Shown piece after piece: positions 33,737 through 45,198 of a DNA stretch of 64,000 nucleotides. Position 1 is the stretch's first letter. Each line of letters opens with the position of its first letter. The notes below the pieces were generated by a model that searched no databases, had not been told where the DNA came from, and worked only from the letters and a program-made list of their open reading frames with translations. A program made the position numbers and the translations under genes. The stretch lies in NCBI RefSeq assembly GCF_003287875.1, contig NZ_QMKK01000022.1, forward strand, positions 62,001-126,000, written 5' to 3'. This DNA is from Martinezella tropici. Lineage in GTDB: Bacteria; Pseudomonadota; Alphaproteobacteria; Rhizobiales; Rhizobiaceae.

Positions 33737-34600
33737 TCAAATCGCAGTCTTTTCCGCAACGTCGAAAAAGGCTTCACGAATTTTCTGTGACATGCTGCCC
33801 GGATGACCATTGGCAATGGGCTCGCCGTCGATAGAAACGACCGGAAAACATATACTTGTCGCCGCGGTGATGAAGACTTCGCGGGCCTTCATCATCTCCT
33901 CGACCGAGAAGAATCGCTCGACAATCGTCACGTCGAGCTTGGCTGCGACGTCCATCAGAGTCGTACGGGTGATGCCGCGCAGGATGCCATGCTCGGCTGG
34001 GCGAGTGACGAGATTGCCATCATGATCGACGATCCAGACGTTGGTCGCAGCCCCTTCCTTCACCATGCCGTTGTGGTCGATATAGATCGCCTCCTGGGCG
34101 CCGGCCTCCTTGGCCTGCTGGCGGGCCATGGCATTCGGAAGCAAGCCCACAGACTTGATGTCGACCCGGTCCCAGCGATTGTCGCGGACGGTGATCGCCT
34201 TGATGCCATCGGCGTTCTTTTTGGCGATCACGGACTGATCGGTGCTCTTGGCGGTCACGACGATCGAGGACGGCGTGCCGGCCGGCGGGAAGACGTGATC
34301 TCGACGGGCGACACCGCGCGTCACCTGCAGATAGAACAGGCCATTGCGGACATGGTTGCGGCGTAGCGTCTCGCGAATCACCAGGATCAATGCCTGGCGC
34401 GTCATCGGCCAGGCGATGCGCAATTCGCCCAGCGAACGGTTGAGGCGGTCAAGATGGCGCGTCAGGTCGACAATCACGCCATGACGGACCTCGCAAACCT
34501 CGTAGACACCATCGGCGAACTGATAGCCGCGATCCTCGATATGCACCATGGCATCGCTGTGCTTGACGTAGCGACCGTTGACATAAGCTATTCTCGGCAT
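33737..34600 (-). CDS. D-amino-acid transaminase (class IV, PLP)
   Basis: A 287-residue fold-type IV aminotransferase. The N-terminus VNGRYVKHSDAMVHIEDRGY with YQFADGVYEVCEVRHG is typical of D-alanine aminotransferases, and the catalytic lysine is expected in DIKSVGLLPNAMARQQA. It would interconvert D-alanine and D-glutamate for peptidoglycan; a branched-chain aminotransferase role is less likely given length. It lies between ntrX and hfq on the same strand. Confidence 0.9.
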   Translation of the reverse strand: MPRIAYVNGRYVKHSDAMVHIEDRGYQFADGVYEVCEVRHGVIVDLTRHLDRLNRSLGELRIAWPMTRQALILVIRETLRRNHVRNGLFYLQVTRGVARRDHVFPPAGTPSSIVVTAKSTDQSVIAKKNADGIKAITVRDNRWDRVDIKSVGLLPNAMARQQAKEAGAQEAIYIDHNGMVKEGAATNVWIVDHDGNLVTRPAEHGILRGITRTTLMDVAAKLDVTIVERFFSVEEMMKAREVFITAATSICFPVVSIDGEPIANGHPGSMSQKIREAFFDVAEKTAI

Positions 34601-34649
34601 GGAAGCCCCTGATCCGAATTCTGAGATGTTTGAAATGTCGAGCGACTGA

Positions 34650-36014
34650 TCAGACGCCCAACGACTTCAGTTTTCGATGCAGCGCCGAGCGCTCCATGCC
34701 GACAAATTCCGCCGTACGCGAGATATTGCCGCCGAAGCGGTTGATCTGAGCGATGAGGTAATCGCGCTCGAACATCTCGCGGGCTTCGCGCAGCGGCAAT
34801 GTCATGATGTGATAATCGTTCTTGGCGGATACCTTCGGCAGCATGTCGCCGAGGTCGGTCGGCAGCATTTCCGCCGTGATCGGCGTTTCTGCGCCATCGG
34901 AGCGTGCCAGGATCATCAGCCGCTCGATATTGTTGCGCAGCTGGCGGATGTTGCCCGGCCAGTCATGTGCCTGCAGCACGGCCATGGCGTCGTCACCGAT
35001 CCGGCGCGGACGGATGCCGGCCTGCTCGGATATCTGGCGCATCAGCTGATCCACTAGGAAGGGAACGTCCTCGCGGCGTTCGGCAAGGGCAGGCACACGC
35101 ACGGGCACGACGGCCAGACGGTGATAGAGATCCTCGCGGAACAGGCCCTCGGCGATGCGGCTCTCGAGATTATAGGCCGTGGACGAGATGATGCGGACGT
35201 CCACCTTGACGCGCTTGGAGCCGCCGACGCGCTCGAACTGCTGATCGACGAGCACGCGCAGGATCTTGTTCTGCGTCTCGCGCGGCATTTCGCCGACTTC
35301 ATCGAGATAGAGAATGCCGCGATGGGCCTCTTCCAGGGCGCCGATCTTGCGCGCCTGCCCCGGCGAGCCTTCTGTGCCGAAGAGAGCGATTTCCATGCGC
35401 TCCGGTGTGATCGTCGCGGCATTCAGCGCCACGAAGGGACCATTCGCGCGGGTCGACTTCTTGTGGATCATCCGCGCGACGAGCTCCTTGCCGGAGCCCG
35501 ACGGGCCGAAGATCATGACGCGGCTGTTGGTGGGCGATACCTTGTCGATCGTCTGGCGCAGCTGCGAAACGGCAACCGAGGTGCCGATAAGCTCCACGGC
35601 GTCGCCGGTGCGGCGCTTCAACTCGGAGACCTCACGCTTCAGCTTGGAATTTTCGAGCGCGCGCTCGGCAATCAGGATCAGACGATCGGCCTTGAACGGC
35701 TTTTCGATGAAATCGAAGGCGCCGCGCTTGATGGCGGAGACGGCCGTCTCGATATTGCCGTGACCGGAGATCATGACAACAGGCAGTTCCGGATGGCGCG
35801 CCTTGATTTCGTCGAGCAACGCAAGACCATCGAGCTTGCTGCCCTGCATCCATATATCGAGGAAGATCAGCCGCGGCGCGCGATCGGAAATCGCGGCGAG
35901 CGCGCTGTCGCTGTCGTGTGCCGTGCGGGTTTCGTGCCCTTCATCGGAGAGAATGCCCGAAACGATTTCGCGAATGTCTTCCTCGTCATCCACTACGAGA
36001 ATGTCAGATGCCAT
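34650..36014 (-). CDS. ntrX: Nitrogen response regulator NtrX
   Basis: A 454-residue response regulator with start at 36014 (MASDILVVDDEEDIREIV). The receiver domain has the phospho-acceptor Asp in LIFLDIWMQGSKLDGLALLD. A sigma54-type AAA+ domain (IFGPSGSGKELVARMIHKKS; ILYLDEVGEMPRETQNKILR) and a Fis-type C-terminal helix-turn-helix (RTAEFVGMERSALHRKLKSL) follow. The GAFTGA loop is missing: the region reads GTEGSPGQARKIGALEE. So it probably does not open sigma54 promoters in the classic way. Its start overlaps the ntrY stop by 11 bp. Its partner kinase is NtrY. Confidence 0.95.
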   Translation of the reverse strand: MASDILVVDDEEDIREIVSGILSDEGHETRTAHDSDSALAAISDRAPRLIFLDIWMQGSKLDGLALLDEIKARHPELPVVMISGHGNIETAVSAIKRGAFDFIEKPFKADRLILIAERALENSKLKREVSELKRRTGDAVELIGTSVAVSQLRQTIDKVSPTNSRVMIFGPSGSGKELVARMIHKKSTRANGPFVALNAATITPERMEIALFGTEGSPGQARKIGALEEAHRGILYLDEVGEMPRETQNKILRVLVDQQFERVGGSKRVKVDVRIISSTAYNLESRIAEGLFREDLYHRLAVVPVRVPALAERREDVPFLVDQLMRQISEQAGIRPRRIGDDAMAVLQAHDWPGNIRQLRNNIERLMILARSDGAETPITAEMLPTDLGDMLPKVSAKNDYHIMTLPLREAREMFERDYLIAQINRFGGNISRTAEFVGMERSALHRKLKSLGV

Positions 36015-38283
36015 AAACGCTTTCCTTGTCACTTGCTGTGTGGGCGACGGTGGCCTGCTCACGGCGCGGCAGATGCACGCGGATCATGGCTCCCCTGCCC
36101 TGGTCGAAATCGGCCGGCGCGTCGTGGAGTTCGATCTGCCCGCCATGGTCTTCAATGATCTTCTTGACGATGGCGAGACCGAGGCCCGTACCTTTCTCGC
36201 GCATGGTCATATAGGGTTCGAGAATGCTGTGCCGGTTTTCCACCGGCAGGCCGCGGCCATTGTCGATGACATCGACGGTGAAACGATCCCGCTCCGGATC
36301 GAGCGACGAACGCACCAGGACCTTCGGCTGCTCGCGCGCCTGATCGCTCGGCACGCCTTCGATCGCCTCGACGGCATTCTTGATGAGATTGCCGAAGGCC
36401 TGACCGAGCATTCGCGCATCGAACATGCCCTCCAGCCGTTCGTCGCCCAGCTCACGCTCGAACTGGACATGCGTATTGCCCATTTCGCGCAGGAACACGG
36501 CGTCGCGCAGAATATCGCGCAGATCGGTCGGCTCCATGGTCGGCTTCGGCATACGGGCGAAGGAGGAGAACTCGTCGACCATGCGGCCGATATCGCCCAC
36601 CTGCCGGATGATCGTATCCGTGCACTGGTCGAAAATCGGACGGTCTGCATCGGCGATATTCTTGCCGAAGCGGCGGCGGATGCGCTCGGCAGACAGCTGG
36701 ATCGGCGTCAGCGGATTCTTGATCTCATGCGCAATGCGGCGCGCAACGTCTGCCCAGGCGGTCGAGCGCTGCGCAATCACCAGATCGGTGATGTCGTCGA
36801 GCGTGATGACATAGGATTCGTTGGCATCGCGTGATTCCTCGCGCGTCACCTGGACGCTGAGCGTGCGCACCGTTCCGCCGCGAACGAGGCTGATCTGCTT
36901 GCGGAAATCGCTGCGATGGCGCGTCGTCGCCTCAGTCACGACTTGATCGACCTCGGGGGCGATTTCCGACAGGTTCTTGCCGATCAGCTCGTCGCTCTTG
37001 AGCGTCAGCAGGTCTTCAGCCGAAGTATTGACGATGGTGATGCGCCGGTCATGCTCGACACCGATGACAGCCGCCGTCACACCCGACAGAACGGCCTCGA
37101 TGAAGCGGCGGCGGTCGTCCACCTCGTCCTTCGCTTCAAGGATTTCATCGCGCTGGGTGCGAATTTCCGAGATCATCTTGTTGAAGGTGCGCGACAGGCT
37201 GCCGACGTCGCCATCGGCAGACCGCACGGGCACCAGCACGTTCATATTGCCCGACGCGACATTGTCCGCAGCACTGATGAGGAGGCGAATCGGCCTGACG
37301 ATACGGTCGGCGATCGCAATCGCGGTCCAGATCGCGGCCAGCAGCACGATGAGCGCGAAGCCGATGTAAAGAACGGCGAAGGCGATCTGGAGCGACATGC
37401 GCCCTGCTTCCATCGCCTTGTATTCGACGGTGTTGTCCTCGACCATGCGCATGGCGTTCATGACGCGCGGGTCGACGGCACGCACTGTGTAGAGGAACGA
37501 GCCGGGAATTTCATCAAGCTTGATGACTGCGCCGACAAGGTTGGTCACCCCTGGCGGAATGAGTGTCGGCTGGCCGTTGGCGGAGGAATCGAGCGCATCC
37601 TTCGGAATGGCCGGAAGCGGCCGTTCGGTCTTGATCTCGGCCTGGACGATCGCACTGCCGTCGCGGCGCACGAGGAAGGCGCCCAGCAAGCCGCGCCCAC
37701 GTGCCTGCCGGGTCATCAAATCGGCGAAGCCGGTGCGGTCGAGATTGAACAGCGAGCGATTGCGCTCCAGATCGTTCGCCATCGACACGGTCTGGCCCTG
37801 CAGATAGCTCGCATTCTCCATCAGATAGGCTTGCGCGACGTTCTGCGAGGAACTGATGATCTGCTGCGTGCGAACGCCGAACCAGCGGTCGAGGCCGACA
37901 TTGAGCGTCAGGCTCGCGACGATGGCGACGAGAATGGCCGGCGTGATCGCCACGATCGAGAAAAGAACGACGATGCGAATATGGAGCCGAGCCGCGGCGC
38001 GGCCACGGCTGCGCGCCTTCATCAGCCGCGCGACTTCGCGGGCGATCAGGGCAATCAGTCCCAGCACGAAGAGACCGTTGATCACGACCGAGGTGAAGAC
38101 GACCGACGATGTCGGGGCGATCGGCGTCAACCCAAGCAGCATCAGCAGGGTCGCAATGGCACACAGAAGCGCCCCACCAGCCAGGATGAGACCCGGCAGG
38201 GCAAAGGAAGCACGGCGGTCCGTCACCTTGACAACCGCCTCGTCGCTCGCCGCCGGCGACACCGCGTCCTGCATCATTCCCAT
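36004..38283 (-). CDS. ntrY: Nitrogen sensor histidine kinase NtrY
   Basis: A kinase of about 759 residues when started at 38283 (MGMMQDAVSP, GGAG four bases upstream). It has two or more N-terminal membrane segments (LPGLILAGGALLCAIATLLM, VVFTSVVINGLFVLGLIALI, then another near LFSIVAITPAILVAIVASL), a periplasmic loop, a further segment with HAMP (VRPIRLLISAADNVASGNMN), a PAS domain, and the kinase core. The phospho-His is in [20 protein letters not shown], and the ATP lid shows VIDNGRGLP and EKGTGLGLAIVKKI. It senses an envelope or redox signal and phosphorylates NtrX. A longer upstream frame exists but is not supported. Confidence 0.95.
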   Translation of the reverse strand: MGMMQDAVSPAASDEAVVKVTDRRASFALPGLILAGGALLCAIATLLMLLGLTPIAPTSSVVFTSVVINGLFVLGLIALIAREVARLMKARSRGRAAARLHIRIVVLFSIVAITPAILVAIVASLTLNVGLDRWFGVRTQQIISSSQNVAQAYLMENASYLQGQTVSMANDLERNRSLFNLDRTGFADLMTRQARGRGLLGAFLVRRDGSAIVQAEIKTERPLPAIPKDALDSSANGQPTLIPPGVTNLVGAVIKLDEIPGSFLYTVRAVDPRVMNAMRMVEDNTVEYKAMEAGRMSLQIAFAVLYIGFALIVLLAAIWTAIAIADRIVRPIRLLISAADNVASGNMNVLVPVRSADGDVGSLSRTFNKMISEIRTQRDEILEAKDEVDDRRRFIEAVLSGVTAAVIGVEHDRRITIVNTSAEDLLTLKSDELIGKNLSEIAPEVDQVVTEATTRHRSDFRKQISLVRGGTVRTLSVQVTREESRDANESYVITLDDITDLVIAQRSTAWADVARRIAHEIKNPLTPIQLSAERIRRRFGKNIADADRPIFDQCTDTIIRQVGDIGRMVDEFSSFARMPKPTMEPTDLRDILRDAVFLREMGNTHVQFERELGDERLEGMFDARMLGQAFGNLIKNAVEAIEGVPSDQAREQPKVLVRSSLDPERDRFTVDVIDNGRGLPVENRHSILEPYMTMREKGTGLGLAIVKKIIEDHGGQIELHDAPADFDQGRGAMIRVHLPRREQATVAHTASDKESVYGI

Positions 38284-38384
38284 CAATCTCCACGCCCGAG
38301 CGACGATCGACGCCCTGGTCAAAATCGCACCGCCGCTTATTTGGCATTTGCGTGCGCGACAGGCAGAGGCGGGAACTGTCGTTC

Positions 38385-38406
38385 GGTTTCGCATAGGAGC
38401 GAAACC
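38385..38406. repeat. Hairpin in the ntrC-ntrY gap
   Basis: GGTTTCGC (38385-38392) pairs with GCGAAACC (38399-38406) around ATAGGA. The 281-bp gap between ntrC and ntrY otherwise holds no gene I can support. The hairpin could slow or end the ntrBC transcript; there is no clean T-tract on the minus strand. Confidence 0.45.
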
Positions 38407-38522
38407 TTTACTTCATATCACCCTTGCAACTACCTGAAAAATCTGACGAACTTTCGTTTTCCGAAGAGCAAGCCAAATGAATCGCCACTGCAAAGACGAC
38501 GAATCAACTGCGTGACCTTTAA

Positions 38523-38552
38523 GCAACGCATTGTGGCGAAAATGCAACGCAT
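38523..38552. repeat. Two GCAACGCAT direct repeats 21 bp apart
   Basis: GCAACGCAT occurs at 38523-38531 and 38544-38552, a spacing of 21 bp (two helix turns), just after the ntrC stop and upstream of ntrY. The arrangement suits paired protein sites; no factor is identified. Confidence 0.35.
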
Positions 38553-38564
38553 CTGATCGCATTG

Positions 38565-40012
<1,448 letters not shown>

Positions 40013-40016
<4 letters not shown>

Positions 40017-41176
40017 CGAGTAGTCCCTGTAGAGTTCGGAAGGGGGGCATCTTCTGGGGTAATGCCCTTGGAGGCGGGCATCAAAACGCGGAAAGTGGTA
40101 CGATGGTTCTGGCTGTCGCATTCGACAATGCCGCCATGGTCGCCGATGATCTTGGCGACCAGCGCAAGGCCGAGGCCGGTTCCATTCGTCTTCGTGGTGA
40201 TGAACGGATCAAAGAGATGCGGCACGAGATCGGCCGGTACGCCCGGGCCGTTGTCGATGACGCAGAATTCCAGCGGCAGCGAGATTTTTTCGCGTGTGCC
40301 GGCGACCGAAAGCCGGATGCCGGGGCGATAGGCCGTCGTCAGCATGATCTCGCCATCCTGACGGTCGCCAACCGCTTCAGCGGCATTCTTCACCAGATTG
40401 AGGAAGACCTGCACGAGCTGATCCCGGTTTGCGAAGACCGCCGGCAGCGACGGATCGTAATTCTCTGAGATCTTGATGTTGCGGGCAAAGCCCGCCTTGG
40501 CGACAGCCTTCACATGATCGAGCACAGAGTGGATGTTGACGGGGACACGATCGACGGGCCGCTCGTCGGAGAAAACCTCCATGCGGTCGACCAGCGAAAC
40601 GATGCGGTCCGTCTCGTCGCAGATGAGGCGCGTCAGCGCGCGATCATCGTCCTCGACCGACTGTTCGAGCAGCTGAGCGGCGCCGCGAATGCCCGACAGC
40701 GGGTTCTTGATCTCATGCGCCAGCATGGAGGCAAGGCCGGTGACCGAACGGGCGGCGGCGCGATGCGTCAGCTGCCGGTCGATCTTGTCGGCCATGGAGC
40801 GTTCCTGGAACACCACCACGACGGAACCCGGGTCGCTGGAAACCGGCGCAACATAGATATCCACCAGCTTGTCCTGCCCCAAACGCGGCGAACTGAGGTC
40901 GACACGATACTCGTTGACAGGCGCGCGGCGCTCGCGCACCTGATCGATCAACGCCAACAAAGGGCTGCCGAAGGGAATGAAGGTCGAAATCTTGTAGCGC
41001 GACAGATGGGACGCGCTTGCGCCAAAGAAGGCCTCCGCCTCCCAGTTGGCGAAAGCAATCAAGCCGGCCTCGTCGACCATGACGACGGGATTCTGGATCG
41101 CGTTGAGAACCGCCATTGCCACGGAGTTGGCCGAGATGTCACCGGCGCCGGAGCTGGAGCTGGATTTCGAAGTCAT
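40013..41176 (-). CDS. ntrB: Nitrogen sensor kinase NtrB
   Basis: A 387-residue soluble kinase with start at 41176 ([17 protein letters not shown]). It has a PAS domain ([20 protein letters not shown]), the phospho-His motif [20 protein letters not shown], and an ATP-binding core with [20 protein letters not shown] and [20 protein letters not shown]. It has no membrane segment, as for other NtrB, and it responds to PII signalling of the glutamine status. It overlaps dusB upstream and ntrC downstream by four bases each, so the three are one operon. Confidence 0.96.
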
Positions 41177-42198
41177 GCAGCCTCCTGAACGCATTGGGCA
41201 AGATTGGCGCCGGCGTGCAGCGCGGCAAGGAAGGATGCAGCCACCTCGCCGCTCTCTTTCGACGTCATGATTTTCACCTTGTCGGCACCTGCCGTCGCCG
41301 GCGCATAGCGATCGAGATACCAGGCGAGATGCTTGCGGGCATGGCGAATGCCGACCGCTTCGCCATAAAACTCCAGCATCATGCGATAATGTTCGAGTGC
41401 GATCTCGACGATCTCCTGGCGGCTCGGCTCGCGGTGACCGGCCAATACGCCTGCATGCCATGGGCGGCCCTGACAGCCCCGGCCGATCATCACGGCATCG
41501 GCACCGGAGCGGCGCAGGATTTCCTCGGCGTCTTCCTCCGTTTCCACATCGCCATTGGCGACAAGCGGAATGGTGATGGCATCGCGCACGGCGCGGATCG
41601 CATCCCAATCCGCCCTGCCCTCATAGAACTGCATGCGCGTGCGGCCATGAATGGTCACGAGCTGGACACCGGCCTCTTCGGCCCGGCGGGCGATATGAGG
41701 CGCGTTGATGGAATTCTCGTCCCAGCCCAGCCGCATCTTGAGTGTCACGGGAATGTTCACCGCCCGGACCGTCGCCTCGATCAATGTCAGCGCGTGGTCC
41801 GGGTCGCGCATCAGCGCCGAGCCGGAATAGCCGCCGATCACCTTCTTGGCGGGACATCCCATATTGATATCGATGATATCGGCACCATTGTCGGCGGCAA
41901 TTTTCGCCGCTTCGGCCATCCAATGGCCCTCGCGACCGGCAAGCTGCACCATATGCGGCTTCAATCCCGCGCTTTTCAAACGCGCCCAGGATTCAGCCGT
42001 ATTCTGCACGAGCTCGCGGCTAGCGACCATTTCCGTGACGACCAAGCCCGCCCCATAACGCAATGCGAGCTGCCGGAAAGGAAGATCGGTCACGCCCGAC
42101 ATCGGTGCCAGGATCACACGATTCCGGATAGGCACGGAACCGATGGAAAATGGGGCTGCAAGCTTGGAAGACAGCAAATGATTATCTTTCGGGCACAC
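41173..42198 (-). CDS. dusB: tRNA-dihydrouridine synthase (NifR3/DusB)
   Basis: A flavoenzyme of up to 341 residues that reduces uridine to dihydrouridine in tRNA D-loops. Motifs are [40 protein letters not shown] with the catalytic Cys, and [13 protein letters not shown] [20 protein letters not shown]. It is the known nifR3 gene in front of ntrBC. The start is uncertain: the GTG at 42198 gives [13 protein letters not shown], and a TTG at 42177 is an alternative; neither has a strong ribosome site. Confidence 0.93.
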   Translation of the reverse strand: MCPKDNHLLSSKLAAPFSIGSVPIRNRVILAPMSGVTDLPFRQLALRYGAGLVVTEMVASRELVQNTAESWARLKSAGLKPHMVQLAGREGHWMAEAAKIAADNGADIIDINMGCPAKKVIGGYSGSALMRDPDHALTLIEATVRAVNIPVTLKMRLGWDENSINAPHIARRAEEAGVQLVTIHGRTRMQFYEGRADWDAIRAVRDAITIPLVANGDVETEEDAEEILRRSGADAVMIGRGCQGRPWHAGVLAGHREPSRQEIVEIALEHYRMMLEFYGEAVGIRHARKHLAWYLDRYAPATAGADKVKIMTSKESGEVAASFLAALHAGANLAQCVQEAA

Positions 42199-42305
42199 TA
42201 TACATCTGCACTATTTTTAGACACGCTTTGAAAGTTTGCCAAGGGGGTTTGAAGAATCCCGATATTTTTTGGGCAGATGCTGGAAAATACTCCGTCGAGG
42301 CGATA

Positions 42306-42325
42306 GACCCTGCTGAAGCAGGGTC
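42306..42325. repeat. GC hairpin between dusB and ispDF
   Basis: GACCCTGC (42306-42313) pairs with GCAGGGTC (42318-42325) around TGAA, a perfect stable stem about 100 bp before the ispDF start. No T-tract follows. The rest of this 223-bp divergent gap shows nothing else I can support. Confidence 0.45.
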
Positions 42326-42421
42326 CCGTTTGGCGATCTATTTAGCATGTGCTTGTTCAAAAGAAAGCTCTGTGCTTTTCAAGGCCATGCGAGGGACCGA
42401 GCCTTTTATCCTTCGGGGGTT

Positions 42422-43642
42422 ATGACGCAAATGCATCCAACGCAACCGTTATCGGTGGGAATCGTGATCGTTGCCGCCGGGCGCGGTGAACGGGCGGGCT
42501 CTCCGGAAGAAGGCCCCAAGCAATATCGCCCGATCGGCGGCAGAGCGGTTATTGCGCATACGCTTGAAAGATTCGTGACATGGCCGCAGGCAGCGAAGAT
42601 CGTCATCGTCATCCATCGCGACGATGAAAATCTGCTCCGCTCGGCGCTGGAGCAGGTTGCAGGACTGCCTGATGTCGAGATCGCCTTCGGCGGCGCGACG
42701 CGCCAACAATCGGTACTTGCCGGATTGCGTGCGTTGAAAGACAGCGGCGTGACGCATGTGATGATCCACGATGCCGTGCGTCCCTTCTTCGACCATGACC
42801 TGCTCGACCGAGTGGCCGCAGCACTTGCGGATGGCGCACCGGCGGTATTGCCCGCCATGCCTGTCACCGATACGCTGAAGCGCGGCAATGCAGAAGGACT
42901 GGTCGTCGAAACCGTCTCCCGCGCCGGGCTTCACGCCGCACAGACGCCGCAATCCTTTCGCCTTGCCGATATTCTTGCCGCCCATGAAAAGGCCGATTCC
43001 GGCGGCAGGACCGATTTCACCGACGATGCCTCGATCGCGGAATGGCGCGGACTGCCGGTAAAGCTCGTGACCGGCAGCGCCGACAATGTGAAGCTGACGA
43101 TCAAGAGGGATATTGCCATGGCCGATGAAAAGCTGAGTGCCGGCCTGCTGCCAGACGTGCGCACCGGCAATGGCTACGACGTGCACCAGCTGGAACCCGG
43201 CGACGGCGTGACGCTGTGCGGCGTGTTCATTGCGCATGATCAGAAGCTGAAGGGGCATTCAGATGCCGATGTTGCCCTGCATGCCCTGACGGATGCGTTG
43301 CTGGCCACCTGCGGCGCCGGCGATATCGGCGATCATTTTCCGCCCTCCGATCCCCAGTGGAAAGGCGCACCATCCCGCATCTTTATCGAACATGCGGCAA
43401 AGATCGTGCGCGAACGCGGCGGCACCATTATGAACGCGGATGTCTCGCTGATCGCAGAGGCGCCGAAAGTCGGGCCGCATCGCGACGTGATGCGCGCCAG
43501 GCTTTCGGAGTTTCTCGATATCAGCATCGATCGCTGCTCGGTCAAGGCAACGACGAACGAGAAGATCGGCTTTGTCGGCCGCCGCGAAGGCATCGCAGCC
43601 ATTGCGACGGCGACCGTCGTCTATCGCGGAGGCAAGGCATAA
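42422..43642 (+). CDS. ispDF: Bifunctional IspD/IspF (MEP isoprenoid pathway)
   Basis: A 406-residue fusion. The IspD half (about 1-230) has [20 protein letters not shown] and [11 protein letters not shown], and joins CTP to methylerythritol phosphate. The IspF half (about 245-406) has [20 protein letters not shown] with the metal-binding Asp and His, and [20 protein letters not shown], and forms the cyclodiphosphate. The fusion is typical of alphaproteobacteria. The start is the ATG at 42422; an ATG three codons later is possible. The stop overlaps the next gene start by one base (TAATG). Confidence 0.95.
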   Translation: MTQMHPTQPLSVGIVIVAAGRGERAGSPEEGPKQYRPIGGRAVIAHTLERFVTWPQAAKIVIVIHRDDENLLRSALEQVAGLPDVEIAFGGATRQQSVLAGLRALKDSGVTHVMIHDAVRPFFDHDLLDRVAAALADGAPAVLPAMPVTDTLKRGNAEGLVVETVSRAGLHAAQTPQSFRLADILAAHEKADSGGRTDFTDDASIAEWRGLPVKLVTGSADNVKLTIKRDIAMADEKLSAGLLPDVRTGNGYDVHQLEPGDGVTLCGVFIAHDQKLKGHSDADVALHALTDALLATCGAGDIGDHFPPSDPQWKGAPSRIFIEHAAKIVRERGGTIMNADVSLIAEAPKVGPHRDVMRARLSEFLDISIDRCSVKATTNEKIGFVGRREGIAAIATATVVYRGGKA

Positions 43643-44136
43643 TGCATTTTCCCGATGAAGTTATCGCGCTGGCGCAAAGGATCGTGACGGATTTCACGGC
43701 AAAAGGCTGGATGGTCGCCACGGCCGAATCCTGCACCGGCGGGCTTATCGCCGGCGCGTTGACGGAAATCCCCGGTTCTTCGGCGGTGGTCGATCGCGGC
43801 TTCGTCACCTATACCAATACCGCCAAGATGGAGATGCTCGGCGTTCAGGAGCAGACGCTGGCGCAATTCGGCGCCGTATCAAAGGAAACGGCGCTGCAGA
43901 TGGTGCATGGCGCCCTCTTCCGCTCCCGGGCCGATTTTGCCGTAGCGGTGACCGGTATTGCCGGCCCCGGCGGCGGCTCAGCAGAAAAACCGGTTGGGCT
44001 CGTCCACCTCGCCGCCAAGGCGCGGAGCGGTATGCTGATCCATCACGAAATGCGTTACGGCGATATCGGCCGCGACAAGGTCCGGCTCGCCACGTTGAAC
44101 ACCGCGCTGGAGATGCTTGTCGCGCTCAGCCAATAA
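43642..44136 (+). CDS. CinA-family protein (nicotinamide-nucleotide amidase type)
   Basis: A 164-residue single-domain CinA_C protein with the motifs MVATAESCTGGLIAGALTEI and AVAVTGIAGPGGGSAEKPVG. The TAES/CTGG region carries the expected catalytic Ser/Lys set of PncC, which recycles NMN to nicotinate mononucleotide. It lacks the N-terminal MoaB-like domain of full CinA, as usual for stand-alone forms. The start overlaps the ispDF stop by one base, so translation is coupled. Confidence 0.92.
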   Translation: MHFPDEVIALAQRIVTDFTAKGWMVATAESCTGGLIAGALTEIPGSSAVVDRGFVTYTNTAKMEMLGVQEQTLAQFGAVSKETALQMVHGALFRSRADFAVAVTGIAGPGGGSAEKPVGLVHLAAKARSGMLIHHEMRYGDIGRDKVRLATLNTALEMLVALSQ

Positions 44137-44148
44137 GCAGGCGCGGCT

Positions 44149-44595
44149 TCAAGCATATATCTTGCTCGCGCGCGTCTCGAAGGCATCCGTGAACATGCGG
44201 AAGGCCCGATCGAACATCGACCCCATCAAAGCGCCGAGAATGCGGCTCTTGAACTCATAGTCGATGAAGAAATCAATGCTGCAACCGCCGTTTTCCGACG
44301 GCGTAAAGCGCCAGCGATTGTCGAGATATTTGAAGGGCCCGTCGATATATTTCACATCGATCGCGCGCTCCGCCTTGTTCAACAGCACCTGCGTCGTGAA
44401 GGTCTCGCGGATCGCTTTATAGCCAACGGTCATATCGGCAATCAGCAAGGTCTTGCCGTCGCGCTCCTTGCGGTTGCGGACCGTGAGCGCATCGCAAAGC
44501 GGCAGGAATTCGGGATAGCGCTCCACGTCGGCGACGAGGTCGAACATCTGGTCGGGCGAATGGGGAACGGGGCGATGGGTTTCAAACTGAGGCAT
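44149..44595 (-). CDS. COQ10/RatA-type START-domain protein
   Basis: A 148-residue protein with start at 44595 (MPQFETHRPVPHSPDQ). The polyketide-cyclase/COQ10 fold is seen in MFDLVADVERYPEFLPLCDA, KYIDGPFKYLDNRWRFTPSE and IDFFIDYEFKSRILGALMGS. Members bind ubiquinone or similar lipids in respiration; the E. coli RatA ribosome role may not apply. It lies next to lipA, as in many alphaproteobacteria, and 12 bp from the convergent CinA gene. Confidence 0.9.
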   Translation of the reverse strand: MPQFETHRPVPHSPDQMFDLVADVERYPEFLPLCDALTVRNRKERDGKTLLIADMTVGYKAIRETFTTQVLLNKAERAIDVKYIDGPFKYLDNRWRFTPSENGGCSIDFFIDYEFKSRILGALMGSMFDRAFRMFTDAFETRASKIYA

Positions 44596-44604
44596 GAGCC
44601 GCAA

Positions 44605-45198
44605 TTAAGCAGGACGGCCGAGAAGATCAAGGAGCTGACGCATTTCGCCGCGGGATTTCAGCTGCAAAACCGGGACATCAGGGCCGTGTTCGGCAAGTCC
44701 GGCAAGGACCCTGGGCGTGAATTTCTCCTCAAATGTCCAGATGAAGCGCAGGAAATCCCAATCGACTTTCTCTATGCAGCCAGGCGCCATCTCCGGTCGC
44801 GTGCGACCCATCCATTTGAGCCAGCGGGAAACGGCGCCCCATATGCATAGCACGCGGGGCATCCGCACCCATATGACCAAATCCGTGCGCGGCAGGCGTA
44901 TGTCGAATGTCGAGGGATTGGTCCCGTCCATGATCCATCGCTCGCCCTGCACCTTGGTGACGATGATGGCGCGCTGCTCCGCCTTGTCGCGCTGAACCCA
45001 GCCGGGCAGCCACAAAACATCACGATCGATCGACACATAGGCAAGGCCAAAGCGGGCGGCAATCTTCTGCGACAGGGTCGACTTGCCGCCGCCGGAGCAG
45101 CCGATGACGAGGATTCGGCCTGCCTTTTCGAGGATGCGAGCTGCCTCATCTATATCGACGGAACGGACAAGCGCATGTGGCGCGACGATCTGCTCCAC
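44605..45198 (-). CDS. P-loop kinase-like (adenylate-kinase/FlaR-type) protein
   Basis: A protein of about 197 residues started at the GTG at 45198, seven bases after GGAG; a longer frame starts upstream at 45243. The Walker A motif is VIGCSGGGKSTLSQKIAARF. A DRDVLWLPGWVQRDKAEQ segment and a WVRMPRVLCIWGAVSRWLKW segment resemble the small 'topology modulation'/FlaR family of predicted nucleoside-monophosphate-type kinases. The substrate is unknown. It sits between lipA and the COQ10-like gene, close to both. Confidence 0.72.
   Translation of the reverse strand: MEQIVAPHALVRSVDIDEAARILEKAGRILVIGCSGGGKSTLSQKIAARFGLAYVSIDRDVLWLPGWVQRDKAEQRAIIVTKVQGERWIMDGTNPSTFDIRLPRTDLVIWVRMPRVLCIWGAVSRWLKWMGRTRPEMAPGCIEKVDWDFLRFIWTFEEKFTPRVLAGLAEHGPDVPVLQLKSRGEMRQLLDLLGRPA

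Noticed and set aside
36916..38556. Plus-strand frame of 546 residues opposite ntrY
   Set aside because: Shadow frame of a known kinase gene; composition rich in Arg, His and Asp.
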